From positions 1-10,436 of the forward strand of contig JBBTVP010000069.1 in NCBI GenBank assembly GCA_038063175.1: a DNA stretch of 10,436 nt, read 5' to 3'. Shown here piece by piece: positions 1-4,989 of this stretch. The position numbers and the translations under genes are program-made. The notes beneath the pieces were generated by a model. The model ran no database searches. It saw only the letters and a list, made by a program, of their open reading frames with translations, and was not told where the DNA came from. Every line of letters starts with the position of its first letter. The stretch's first letter is position 1. Source of the stretch: JBBTVP01 sp038063175 (GTDB lineage: Bacteria; Patescibacteriota; Minisyncoccia; UBA6257; 1-14-0-10-40-38).

Positions 1-831
1 GCAACTACTCTCTCTCTCATGGACGCGGGAGTTCCATTAAAGCAGCCGGTCGCGGGAATCGCGATGGGGCTCATGAGCGACGATAAAGGACGCTACAAAG
101 TGTTGACCGACATCCAGGGACCGGAAGATCACTATGGCGATATGGATTTCAAAGCGGCGGGAACAAGGAACGGCGTCACTGCAATCCAGATGGATGTAAA
201 AATCACCGGGGTAACTCCGAGCATGGTGGGTGAGGTGCTCGAGCAGGCGAAAGCCGCGCGATTCAAAATCTTGGACGTGATGGATAAGATACTTTCCTCG
301 CCGCGCGAAAAAGTTTCCGACTACGCTCCGGTCATTATGACCATTTCGATTCCGAAAGATAAAATCGGAGAAGTCATCGGTCCCGGAGGCAAGGTGATCA
401 ACGGCATCATCGAAAGAACCGGCGCGCTTTCAATCGACATCGAGGAAGACGGGCAGGTATTCGTGACCGCGATCGGACATGAAAAAGCACAGGCGGCTTA
501 CGATGCGGTCGCATCCATTGTGAAGGTGTATGCGATTGGTGATATTGTCGAAGGAACCGTTTCGCGGCTTCTCGAGTTTGGCGCAATCGTTGATTTTGGA
601 AACGGCAGGGACGGCATGATCCATGTTTCCGAGCTCAAAGCCGGCGGATTCGTAAACAAAGTTGAAGATGTAGTAAAAGAAGGGGACTTCGTGCGTGCCA
701 AGGTTATACGTGTGGAAGGCGGAAAGATCGGGCTTTCATTGAAGGCAATGTCCGAAACCACGCCGCGACCACCGGAGGAAGGCGGCGGCGACAGGCGTCA
801 CCACTCTGATCGTCGCCCGAGACGCTCGTAA
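1..831 (+). CDS. pnp: Polyribonucleotide nucleotidyltransferase (PNPase), C-terminal part, 5' end outside window
   Basis: PNPase degrades RNA 3' to 5' by phosphorolysis, as a trimer in the cytoplasm. The reading frame is open from base 1, so the N-terminal RNase PH domain and linker lie upstream. About 276 residues are visible. They hold the end of the second RNase PH core, where GPEDHYGDMDFKAAGT carries the two aspartates matching E. coli D486 and D492. A KH domain follows, with its GPGG loop near base 380, then an S1 domain at roughly bases 538-750 (GDIVEGTVSRLLEFGAIVDF to KIGLSLKAM). The last 25 or so residues are a charged, Arg/Gly/Pro-rich tail with no RNase E-binding motif that I can recognise. 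The TAA stop at 829-831 is followed within 10 bases by a strong terminator, so this is the end of its transcription unit. Nothing suggests truncation or decay. Confidence 0.97.
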   Translation, partial: ATTLSLMDAGVPLKQPVAGIAMGLMSDDKGRYKVLTDIQGPEDHYGDMDFKAAGTRNGVTAIQMDVKITGVTPSMVGEVLEQAKAARFKILDVMDKILSSPREKVSDYAPVIMTISIPKDKIGEVIGPGGKVINGIIERTGALSIDIEEDGQVFVTAIGHEKAQAAYDAVASIVKVYAIGDIVEGTVSRLLEFGAIVDFGNGRDGMIHVSELKAGGFVNKVEDVVKEGDFVRAKVIRVEGGKIGLSLKAMSETTPRPPEEGGGDRRHHSDRRPRRS

Positions 832-839
832 ATAACTGC

Positions 840-880
840 GAAGAAACTAATGTTTCGTTAGTTTCTTCTTGTTTTCTCTT
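840..880 (+). terminator. Rho-independent terminator of pnp
   Basis: There is a perfect 11-bp inverted repeat, GAAGAAACTAA (840-850) and TTAGTTTCTTC (858-868), with a 7-base loop. The T-rich run TTGTTTTCTCTT follows. It lies 8 bases after the pnp stop. The stem is AT-rich but long and perfect. Confidence 0.85.
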
Positions 881-886
881 AAGTCC

Positions 887-902
887 AGGAGCATATGCTC
901 CT
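887..902. promoter_or_regulatory. 16-bp perfect palindrome upstream of a -10-like box
   Basis: AGGAGCAT/ATGCTCCT is a perfect palindrome. It lies directly before TAAAAT (904-909), a plausible -10 box for the structured RNA that follows, and occupies the space where a -35 element and spacer would sit. It may be a binding site for a dimeric regulator. No gene for such a regulator is visible in this window. Confidence 0.4.
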
Positions 903-914
903 TTAAAATCTAAC

Positions 915-1060
915 GCGGAGTCTGATTGCTGTGCGGGATGCTTCGCAGTCGAGTTTAGCTTGGTGTTCTGAGAGGCAGAACTAAACTCGACGAGAACCAA
1001 GGCTGATCCCGACCGCAGGAGGCGGGAGACAGCCGGTCCCGGTAAGCAATCAGACGTAGC
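915..1060 (+). ncRNA. Candidate structured non-coding RNA with pseudoknot, unknown family
   Basis: Nested pairings fill this gap. P1 pairs 920-930 with 1045-1055 (11 perfect bp). It is capped outside by GC/GC (915-916 with 1059-1060) across a 3x3 internal loop. Inside, a second 3x3 loop (931-933 / 1042-1044) leads to P2, 934-938 with 1037-1041. P3 pairs 948-958 with 981-991 (11 perfect bp) and continues as TTCTG/CAGAA (966-970 / 976-980) beyond a 7-base bulge. The bulge bases CTTGG (959-963) complement CCAAG (997-1001), a possible pseudoknot. P4 pairs 1001-1005 with 1030-1034 and 1008-1011 with 1023-1026. TAAAAT at 904-909 would start transcription near 915. The plus strand is preferred slightly, because one P2 closing pair is G-U on plus and A-C on minus. 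I do not recognise it as tmRNA, SRP, 6S or RNase P RNA. Confidence 0.55.
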
Positions 1061-1073
1061 ACTTCTCCACAGG

Positions 1074-1098
1074 TTGACTTCTCTTAGTGTGGTATAAT
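1074..1098 (+). promoter_or_regulatory. Extended -10 promoter giving a leaderless mRNA
   Basis: TATAAT at 1093-1098 is a perfect -10 and is preceded by TGG, making it an extended -10 (TGn). TTGACT at 1074-1079 resembles a -35, but its spacer is only 13 bases, so the extended -10 probably carries recognition. Only 9 bases separate the -10 from the ATG at 1108, so transcription should start at or just before the start codon. Confidence 0.7.
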
Positions 1099-1107
1099 TT
1101 TCTTCAA

Positions 1108-2067
1108 ATGGCTGATAATCAATTTGGAATGCCGCCGCAGGGAGGGAATGAATCAAAGTTTGGTGCGCCTCCAGGTCCCCAGCTCAATGTGCGTACTATG
1201 GAATCTGATACGCGCTCCATTCAGCGTGGCGATTCTATGCCCATGCCAGAATCTATCTTCCCTCCGGGAAACGCCTCGGAACCGGTGTTTCGTCCTGAAA
1301 CACAAGTGGACGCATCGTTTGTTCCCCCAGAAGAGGGTCCAAAGAAAAGTGGTGCACATCTCTGGCTATGGATTGCGGTTGGAATCGCGGTGGTTGCAGC
1401 CGTGGTAGTCGGTTATTTTGTCTTTCCGATTATTTTCGGAGGCGGATCAACTGAAACACTCCCGCCACCTCCGCCGCCAACGGAAGTTATTCCTCCTCCG
1501 GCACCCGAGGTGAAGCCCCACCAGTCGTTCTTCATCACCCCCGATATTTCAAAAACCGAAATTCTTCTGCCGAATGTCTCTCGCGACACTGCGGTCATAA
1601 CACTTACTGCGCTTGAGCGTAAACCGGAACAGACGCTCGAAGAAGTGGTGATTCTGGATCAGAATCGAAGCCAGATTGCTTCGAATATGTATCTCAAGGA
1701 ATTCGTAACCGAGGTTGCAGCTGCCCAGATGGCAGCGTGGTTTGAAGATGATTTCACCGCGTTCCTATACTATGACGCAAATGGGGTATGGCCTGGCTAT
1801 GCGTTCAAGGTGAAAGTCGGTGTGAATCTTGATGAAGTGAAAGCGAATGCATCGGTCATCGAGGGAAGCGATCTCTCGCGCTTCTATCTCGCAGCGCCCG
1901 GCACGTTTGCCCCGTTCAAATCAGGTACGGTAAGCGGGAAATCAACCAGATACGCCATTGGATCTCAGCCGGGTGCCTCATTCAACTACGGCATTATCGG
2001 AAACTACCTTATTGTTTCGACTTCTTACAACGGTCTGAAGAACGCACTCCCGCTCTTGGGATTATAG
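1108..2067 (+). CDS. Single-pass membrane protein with Pro-rich linker and extracytoplasmic domain, function unknown
   Basis: A 319-residue protein that I cannot name. Residues 1-83 are low-complexity and rich in Gly, Pro, Ser and Met, with no signal peptide. One strong membrane segment covers about residues 84-112 and is preceded by lysines (PKKSG), suggesting a cytoplasmic N terminus. A proline-rich linker follows (about 118-137), then a folded-looking domain of about 180 residues that would face outside. The motif FLYYDANGVWPGYAFKVKVG lies around residues 219-238, and the C terminus ends LPLLGL. The ATG at 1108 is chosen over an in-frame GTG at 1087 because the -10 box TATAAT lies inside that extension. 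There is no Shine-Dalgarno sequence. It converges on comM. Cys-free ectodomain and disordered N-tail are typical of surface-anchored proteins of reduced bacteria, but its substrate or partner is unknown. Confidence 0.85.
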   Translation: MADNQFGMPPQGGNESKFGAPPGPQLNVRTMESDTRSIQRGDSMPMPESIFPPGNASEPVFRPETQVDASFVPPEEGPKKSGAHLWLWIAVGIAVVAAVVVGYFVFPIIFGGGSTETLPPPPPPTEVIPPPAPEVKPHQSFFITPDISKTEILLPNVSRDTAVITLTALERKPEQTLEEVVILDQNRSQIASNMYLKEFVTEVAAAQMAAWFEDDFTAFLYYDANGVWPGYAFKVKVGVNLDEVKANASVIEGSDLSRFYLAAPGTFAPFKSGTVSGKSTRYAIGSQPGASFNYGIIGNYLIVSTSYNGLKNALPLLGL

Positions 2068-2089
2068 AAACTGGGGATTAGTCGGTACC

Positions 2090-2106
2090 TGTGTGTAAAT
2101 CACACA
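2090..2106. terminator. Short hairpin between convergent genes
   Basis: TGTGTG (2090-2095) and CACACA (2101-2106) form a 6-bp stem with a 5-base loop, about 23 bases after the membrane-protein stop. The plus-strand follow-up is TCTTTATT, only weakly T-rich, so termination strength is doubtful. Confidence 0.4.
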
Positions 2107-2114
2107 TCTTTATT

Positions 2115-2138
2115 CCCTATACCCTATCCCCTAAACCC
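2115..2138 (-). repeat. Telomere-like C-rich tract; G-quadruplex-capable on the minus strand
   Basis: The plus strand has four C-runs: C3-TATA-C3-TAT-C4-TAAA-C3. The minus strand therefore reads G3-N4-G4-N3-G3-N4-G3, which satisfies the usual four-run quadruplex pattern with short loops. It lies in the 3' untranslated region of comM, 6 bases past its stop codon, and between convergent genes. Confidence 0.6.
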
Positions 2139-2144
2139 TGCGTC

Positions 2145-3677
2145 TTATGCTTCGCGCAGCCGGTAACTCACCGCTTCCGCGAGGTGTTTTTTCCCCACCA
2201 CTGGTTCTCCTCCTAGATCCGCGATCGTCTGTGCCACTTTTAAAATACGGTAATAACCGCGTGCCGATATAGCAGATGAACTTACAATCTGTTTGAGAAA
2301 TAACTCGCCGCTCGGATCGAAACGGATGAGGGTATCGCATTCTTTTGAAGAAAGCTCGCTGTTCGTAAATTTTCCGGAAAGTTTCTCCAGTCGTTTGCTT
2401 TGTATATTTCTTGCTTGCGCGACAAGCGCTCGCATATCTTTAGAATCCATCCCTTCATGAGGATTATTTCTTAGTTCGCCGAGCGGGATGCGCGGCACTT
2501 CTATCTGGAGATCGATCCGGTCAAGGAGAGGACCAGACAGGCGTTTCGCATAGCGTATTACCTCGTAGGCAGCGCACGTGCATGTTTTTTCCCGGTCTCC
2601 ATAGTAGCCGCAGGGGCACGGATTCATTGCGGCGACGAGCATGAATTTCGCGGGGAGCGTGAGGTTTTTCCGTACCCGGGAGATTGTGGTGGATCCAGAT
2701 TCGATCGGCTGCCGGAGTGCTTCGAGAATGTCTCTACGAAACTCCGGGAGTTCATCGAGAAAAAGGACGCCACGGTGGGCAAGACTAATCTCACCGGGAC
2801 GGGGAGATTGTCCGCCGCCCACGACTGCCGCAGGGGAGGCGCTCTGGTGAGGTGATCGGAACGGCCGGTAGCCAATGAACGGCGCACCGTGAAGGAGCCC
2901 CGCAGCGCTCCAGATTTTCGTCACCTCGATTGCTTCTGCAAGGGTGAGTGGCGGCAGTATGGAAGAAAGTGCTTGAGCAAGCATCGTTTTCCCGGTGCCG
3001 GGAGGACCAACCATGAGCAGGTTATGAGATCCTGCGGCCGCAATCATAAGCGCCCGTTTTGCGGATGCATGTCCTTTCACGTCCGCAAGATTCGTTCCCG
3101 ATTCTAACGGAGCGAGGACGGGTTCTCGATGTATTTCTGGATCAATCACGCGTCGTCCTTCAAGGTGGTCGATAAGTGCTCCTAATGTTTCTACAGGGAT
3201 TACGTGGACGTCAGGAACAACCGCTGCTTCTGGGGCGTTCCGCGCAGGTACATAGATTTCCGAAACTCCTGCGTTTTTTGCAAGAGAAGCTACCGAGAGT
3301 ACGCCGTTCACCGGACGAAGGCGGCCGTCGAGCGAGAGTTCGCCGAGAAATATCTTTCCTGCGGAGTCGAATGTCTTAACCTGTTTTGTGGCAATGAGGT
3401 ATCCGACTGCAATGGCGAGATCGTACTGTGAACCCGTTTTCGGAACGTCCGCAGGCGCGAGGTTTACCACAATCCTTCGGTTTTCTCGGTTCGGCGCTTT
3501 TACACCGATGTTTTTGAGTGCCGAGTTCACACGTTCCTTTGCCTCGGAGAGCGCCTTGTCAGCAAGGCCAACGATGGTGAAGCTCGCGAGACCGACATTG
3601 ATGTCCGTTTCTACCTCAATGAGTCGCGCATCAATTCCTTCGAGTTCCGCAGAGTATATTTTAGAAATTGTTGACAT
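2145..3677 (-). CDS. comM: ComM/YifB-family AAA+ ATPase (Mg-chelatase-like), competence-related helicase
   Basis: A full-length 510-residue YifB/ComM protein. The N-terminal domain (about 1-165) has the Lon-like S5 fold of the family, including VETDINVGLASFTIVGL and PADVPKTGSQYDLAIAVGYL. The AAA+ core follows, with Walker A GPPGTGKT (224-231), Walker B VLFLDE (304-309) and the family segment GYRPFRSPHQSAS (about 269-281). A Cys-rich insert (C354, C356, C366, C368; MNPCPCGYYGD) could bind metal. The C-terminal Mg_chelatase_C domain covers about 410-508. In Vibrio and other transformable bacteria, ComM is a hexameric helicase that drives branch migration of incoming single-stranded DNA during natural transformation; that role is inferred here. 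The ATG at 3675-3677 fits the conserved start and has no Shine-Dalgarno sequence. The gene follows the DksA-like gene on the same strand, beyond that gene's terminator. Confidence 0.95.
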   Translation of the reverse strand: MSTISKIYSAELEGIDARLIEVETDINVGLASFTIVGLADKALSEAKERVNSALKNIGVKAPNRENRRIVVNLAPADVPKTGSQYDLAIAVGYLIATKQVKTFDSAGKIFLGELSLDGRLRPVNGVLSVASLAKNAGVSEIYVPARNAPEAAVVPDVHVIPVETLGALIDHLEGRRVIDPEIHREPVLAPLESGTNLADVKGHASAKRALMIAAAGSHNLLMVGPPGTGKTMLAQALSSILPPLTLAEAIEVTKIWSAAGLLHGAPFIGYRPFRSPHQSASPAAVVGGGQSPRPGEISLAHRGVLFLDELPEFRRDILEALRQPIESGSTTISRVRKNLTLPAKFMLVAAMNPCPCGYYGDREKTCTCAAYEVIRYAKRLSGPLLDRIDLQIEVPRIPLGELRNNPHEGMDSKDMRALVAQARNIQSKRLEKLSGKFTNSELSSKECDTLIRFDPSGELFLKQIVSSSAISARGYYRILKVAQTIADLGGEPVVGKKHLAEAVSYRLREA

Positions 3678-3700
3678 AAGTTAGTAACCAGTCATGCTAC

Positions 3701-3735
3701 AAAAAAAGACCATTCCTTACTACGTTCGGTCTTTT
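3701..3735 (-). terminator. Rho-independent terminator of the DksA-like gene, overlapping its stop codon
   Basis: On the minus strand AAAAGACC (3735-3728) pairs with GGTCTTTT (3711-3704), and further T residues follow to 3701. The 5' arm lies inside the last codons of the upstream gene, so stem formation would compete with the terminating ribosome. It separates that gene from comM. Confidence 0.7.
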
Positions 3736-4061
3736 GATTTGCACGTTTTGCAGAGGCGCGATTCCGGATCGACGTTTAGTACGTCGGAAGAAATCTCTCC
3801 GCCGCACGATTCACAGACGCCATAGGTACCGCCTGCCATTTTCCCGAGTGCATGCTCGACATTCTCCAATCGTTCTTTCAGAGTCTTTTCAATACCGAGA
3901 TTTTTGCTGTATTCTTCAGCTTCATCAGCTTCTTCCTCGAAATGGTCAACGTCGGATCCGAATTCCGGATTTTCAGCGAGACTCGCGATCTGTTCCTTTA
4001 AATCATTGCGTGCGGCTTCGAGCCGTTTCTCGAACCGCATGAGATCATCTTTCGGGAGCAT
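3720..4061 (-). CDS. DksA/TraR-like C4 zinc-finger protein
   Basis: A 113-residue protein in the DksA/TraR family, whose members bind the secondary channel of RNA polymerase and modulate initiation. The N-terminal part (about 1-75) is charged and heptad-like, consistent with a coiled-coil hairpin. The zinc finger is complete: C83-x2-C86-x17-C104-x2-C107, in the usual setting GTYGVCESCGGEI. E. coli DksA is about 151 residues, so this is a short form nearer TraR-like proteins. The DxxDxA tip motif needed for activity in DksA and TraR is not evident; the likely tip reads GSDVDHFEEEADEAEE. It may therefore act differently or without ppGpp synergy. The ATG at 4059-4061 lacks a Shine-Dalgarno sequence and sits 6 bases downstream of a -10-like box. 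The gene diverges from rpsT. Confidence 0.85.
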   Translation of the reverse strand: MLPKDDLMRFEKRLEAARNDLKEQIASLAENPEFGSDVDHFEEEADEAEEYSKNLGIEKTLKERLENVEHALGKMAGGTYGVCESCGGEISSDVLNVDPESRLCKTCKSKDRT

Positions 4062-4067
4062 GGATGT

Positions 4068-4096
4068 ATTTAAGCAGATAGGTCAGCAGGACGCAA
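4068..4096 (-). promoter_or_regulatory. Likely promoter of the DksA-like gene, leaderless
   Basis: On the minus strand TTGCGT (4096-4091) and TTAAAT (4073-4068) are separated by 17 bases. Only 6 bases separate the -10 from the ATG. Matches to consensus are partial (3/6 and 4/6), but the geometry is good. Confidence 0.45.
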
Positions 4097-4111
4097 CTCC
4101 TGGGGTATATC

Positions 4112-4147
4112 TTGCACGAAGTGCGATTCTAGGGTACCTTGGGTACC
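4112..4147 (+). promoter_or_regulatory. rpsT leader/promoter region with hairpin and GGGTACC direct repeat
   Basis: TTGCAC (4112-4117) and TACCTT (4135-4140) are 17 bases apart and could be a weak promoter with the start 8 bases from the rpsT ATG. The same bases form a 6-bp hairpin, TTGCAC-GAA-GTGCGA (4112-4126), with one G-U pair. GGGTACC occurs twice in tandem at 4132-4138 and 4141-4147. An alternative -10, TATATC (4106-4111), would give a leader containing both features. No Shine-Dalgarno sequence precedes the ATG. Confidence 0.35.
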
Positions 4148-4148
4148 A

Positions 4149-4394
4149 ATGGCAATCACGACATCAGCGAAGAAAGCACTCCGGCAGAACCGTCGCCGGC
4201 GCATCCGGAATCTCGCGAGCATGAAAACACTCCGAGAGGCGTTGAAGAGCTACCGAAAAGCGCCGTCTGAAAAGCTTCTCGCAACGGTATACGCGCGTCT
4301 CGATAAAGCCGGAAAAGTAAACCTTATCCCGAAAAACAAGGCATCACGTTTGAAGTCCAGACTCTCGAAGCTGCTCAAAACAGCCAGCCGGTAG
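4149..4394 (+). CDS. rpsT: 30S ribosomal protein bS20
   Basis: An 81-residue, strongly basic protein matching bS20, a primary 16S rRNA binder in the body of the small subunit. The N terminus, AITTSAKKALRQNRRRRIRN, corresponds to the family SAKKR...N segment. The C-terminal helix holds the conserved pattern DKAGKVNLIPKNKASRLKSR. Length is close to the usual 85-90 residues. The ATG at 4149 gives the conserved MA start. There is no Shine-Dalgarno sequence; the promoter may lie immediately upstream. The gene diverges from the DksA-like gene and points toward holA, a neighbour it has in many bacteria, but here a further unknown gene lies between them. Confidence 0.95.
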   Translation: MAITTSAKKALRQNRRRRIRNLASMKTLREALKSYRKAPSEKLLATVYARLDKAGKVNLIPKNKASRLKSRLSKLLKTASR

Positions 4395-4417
4395 TTTTCT
4401 TTTTGAATCAATGAAAG

Positions 4418-4443
4418 CCGCTCGCATGGGGGACCCGTAGCGG
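4418..4443. terminator. Hairpin between convergent rpsT and the 151-residue gene
   Basis: CCGCT (4418-4422) pairs with AGCGG (4439-4443). Inside, ATGGG (4426-4430) can pair with CCCGT (4434-4438), one of these pairs being U-G, across a 3-base loop with CGC bulged. On the minus strand CTTT follows directly, so it probably ends the 151-residue gene. On the plus strand a T-rich run (4394-4404) lies before the hairpin rather than after it, so rpsT termination is less clear. Confidence 0.5.
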
Positions 4444-4456
4444 TTAGCGGTTTCCT

Positions 4457-4479
4457 CGCCATGGTCTAGCCATGGGGCG
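4457..4479 (-). repeat. CCATGG-based hairpin across the stop codon of the 151-residue gene
   Basis: CGCCATGG (4457-4464) and CCATGGGGCG (4470-4479) form an 8-bp stem with a two-base bulge and a 5-base loop containing the stop codon (TAG on minus, 4468-4466). Each arm contains the palindrome CCATGG. Together with the hairpin at 4418-4443 it makes a double structure at the 3' end of this gene. Confidence 0.4.
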
Positions 4480-4921
4480 AAGATGTTGCTTCTTGGTGTT
4501 GTTCCACCAAGGAAGTTACTGAAGGTTCCGCGATTGCGGCAAGCTCATGTGCCGCTTCGAGAACCAGTGCGATGAAGGTAGTGGTTTCGCTTCGGAGGTT
4601 CAAACCACCATTGCCCGTTGGGAACTCGGCTAATATCTTCTCTCGTCGAGGTCCTTTATCGGCATCGCGGACCAAGACGATGAGGATCGGCAGAGGTTCA
4701 GCAATTGAGTCTTCGCCCCTTGGGACTCGACCCCAAAGAGCAAAACGAGTGGCCGAAGTGTTTTCGGCTAGTCCGATAGCTCCATCGAAAAGAGCTGATG
4801 GTTTCAGAGTGCGGACACAGTCATAACGGACACCGTCGGTGACGAGCATGTGTCCGTCGTTATGCGCACTTACGGCGGCGACCAAATTGAAAAGTGTCCG
4901 GGGAAGTTCCCGAAGCTCCAT
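4466..4921 (-). CDS. Hypothetical protein, 151 residues, own promoter and strong Shine-Dalgarno
   Basis: I do not recognise a family. The protein is soluble-looking, with no signal peptide and one Cys (C35). It alternates hydrophobic strands and short polar turns: GHMLVTDGVRYDCV (23-36), a central hydrophobic strand PLPILIVLVRDAD (76-88), and a probable amphipathic helix TTTFIALVLEAAHELAAIAE (113-132). The C terminus is Ser/Thr/Gln-rich. Expression signals are unusually good: AAAGGAGG (minus strand, 4936-4929) lies 7 bases before the ATG at 4921, and a promoter TTGACC-17-TACCAT lies just upstream. It sits between holA and rpsT, genes that are direct neighbours in many bacteria, which suggests an insertion. 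Its initiation signals differ from those of both neighbours. No mobility gene or repeat flanks it. Confidence 0.75.
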   Translation of the reverse strand: MELRELPRTLFNLVAAVSAHNDGHMLVTDGVRYDCVRTLKPSALFDGAIGLAENTSATRFALWGRVPRGEDSIAEPLPILIVLVRDADKGPRREKILAEFPTGNGGLNLRSETTTFIALVLEAAHELAAIAEPSVTSLVEQHQEATSSPHG

Positions 4922-4953
4922 TGATGTGCCTCCTTTCTGTGGTGGCTATAGGT

Positions 4954-4982
4954 ATGGTAAGTGGTTCTCGCGAACAGGTCAA
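4954..4982 (-). promoter_or_regulatory. Sigma-70-type promoter of the 151-residue gene
   Basis: On the minus strand TTGACC (4982-4977) and TACCAT (4959-4954) are separated by exactly 17 bases. The spacer contains GTTCGCGAGAAC, whose GTTC/GAAC ends are inverted and could be an operator. Transcription would start near 4947, giving a leader of about 25 bases containing the Shine-Dalgarno AAAGGAGG. Confidence 0.65.
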
Positions 4983-4989
4983 TCTGTTT

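Noticed and set aside
888..901. CATATG within the palindrome as vector or adaptor sequence
   Set aside because: The flanks are ordinary chromosomal sequence continuous with the pnp terminator, and the whole 16 bases are palindromic rather than only the restriction site.
915..1060. Identification of the structured RNA as SRP RNA, 6S RNA, tmRNA or RNase P RNA
   Set aside because: It lacks the SRP GGAA-loop hairpin with its asymmetric loops, the tmRNA tRNA-like ends with CCA, and the RNase P core motifs. A 6S RNA would be one long hairpin with a central bubble, not a branched fold.
1087..1107. GTG start giving seven extra residues to the membrane protein
   Set aside because: The extension is coded by the -10 box TATAAT itself, and there is no Shine-Dalgarno. 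ATG at 1108 fits a leaderless transcript.
704..1156. 150-residue minus-strand open frame across the pnp 3' end and the RNA region
   Set aside because: It overlaps the S1-coding end of pnp, the terminator, the palindrome and the structured RNA. The peptide has no recognisable pattern, and no start signal precedes it.
4489..4515. Inverted repeat CTTC-TTGGTG / CACCAAGGAAG near the 3' end of the 151-residue gene
   Set aside because: It lies inside codons and may be chance. CTTGGTG also occurs in the RNA bulge at 959-965, but a 7-base match is not meaningful alone.
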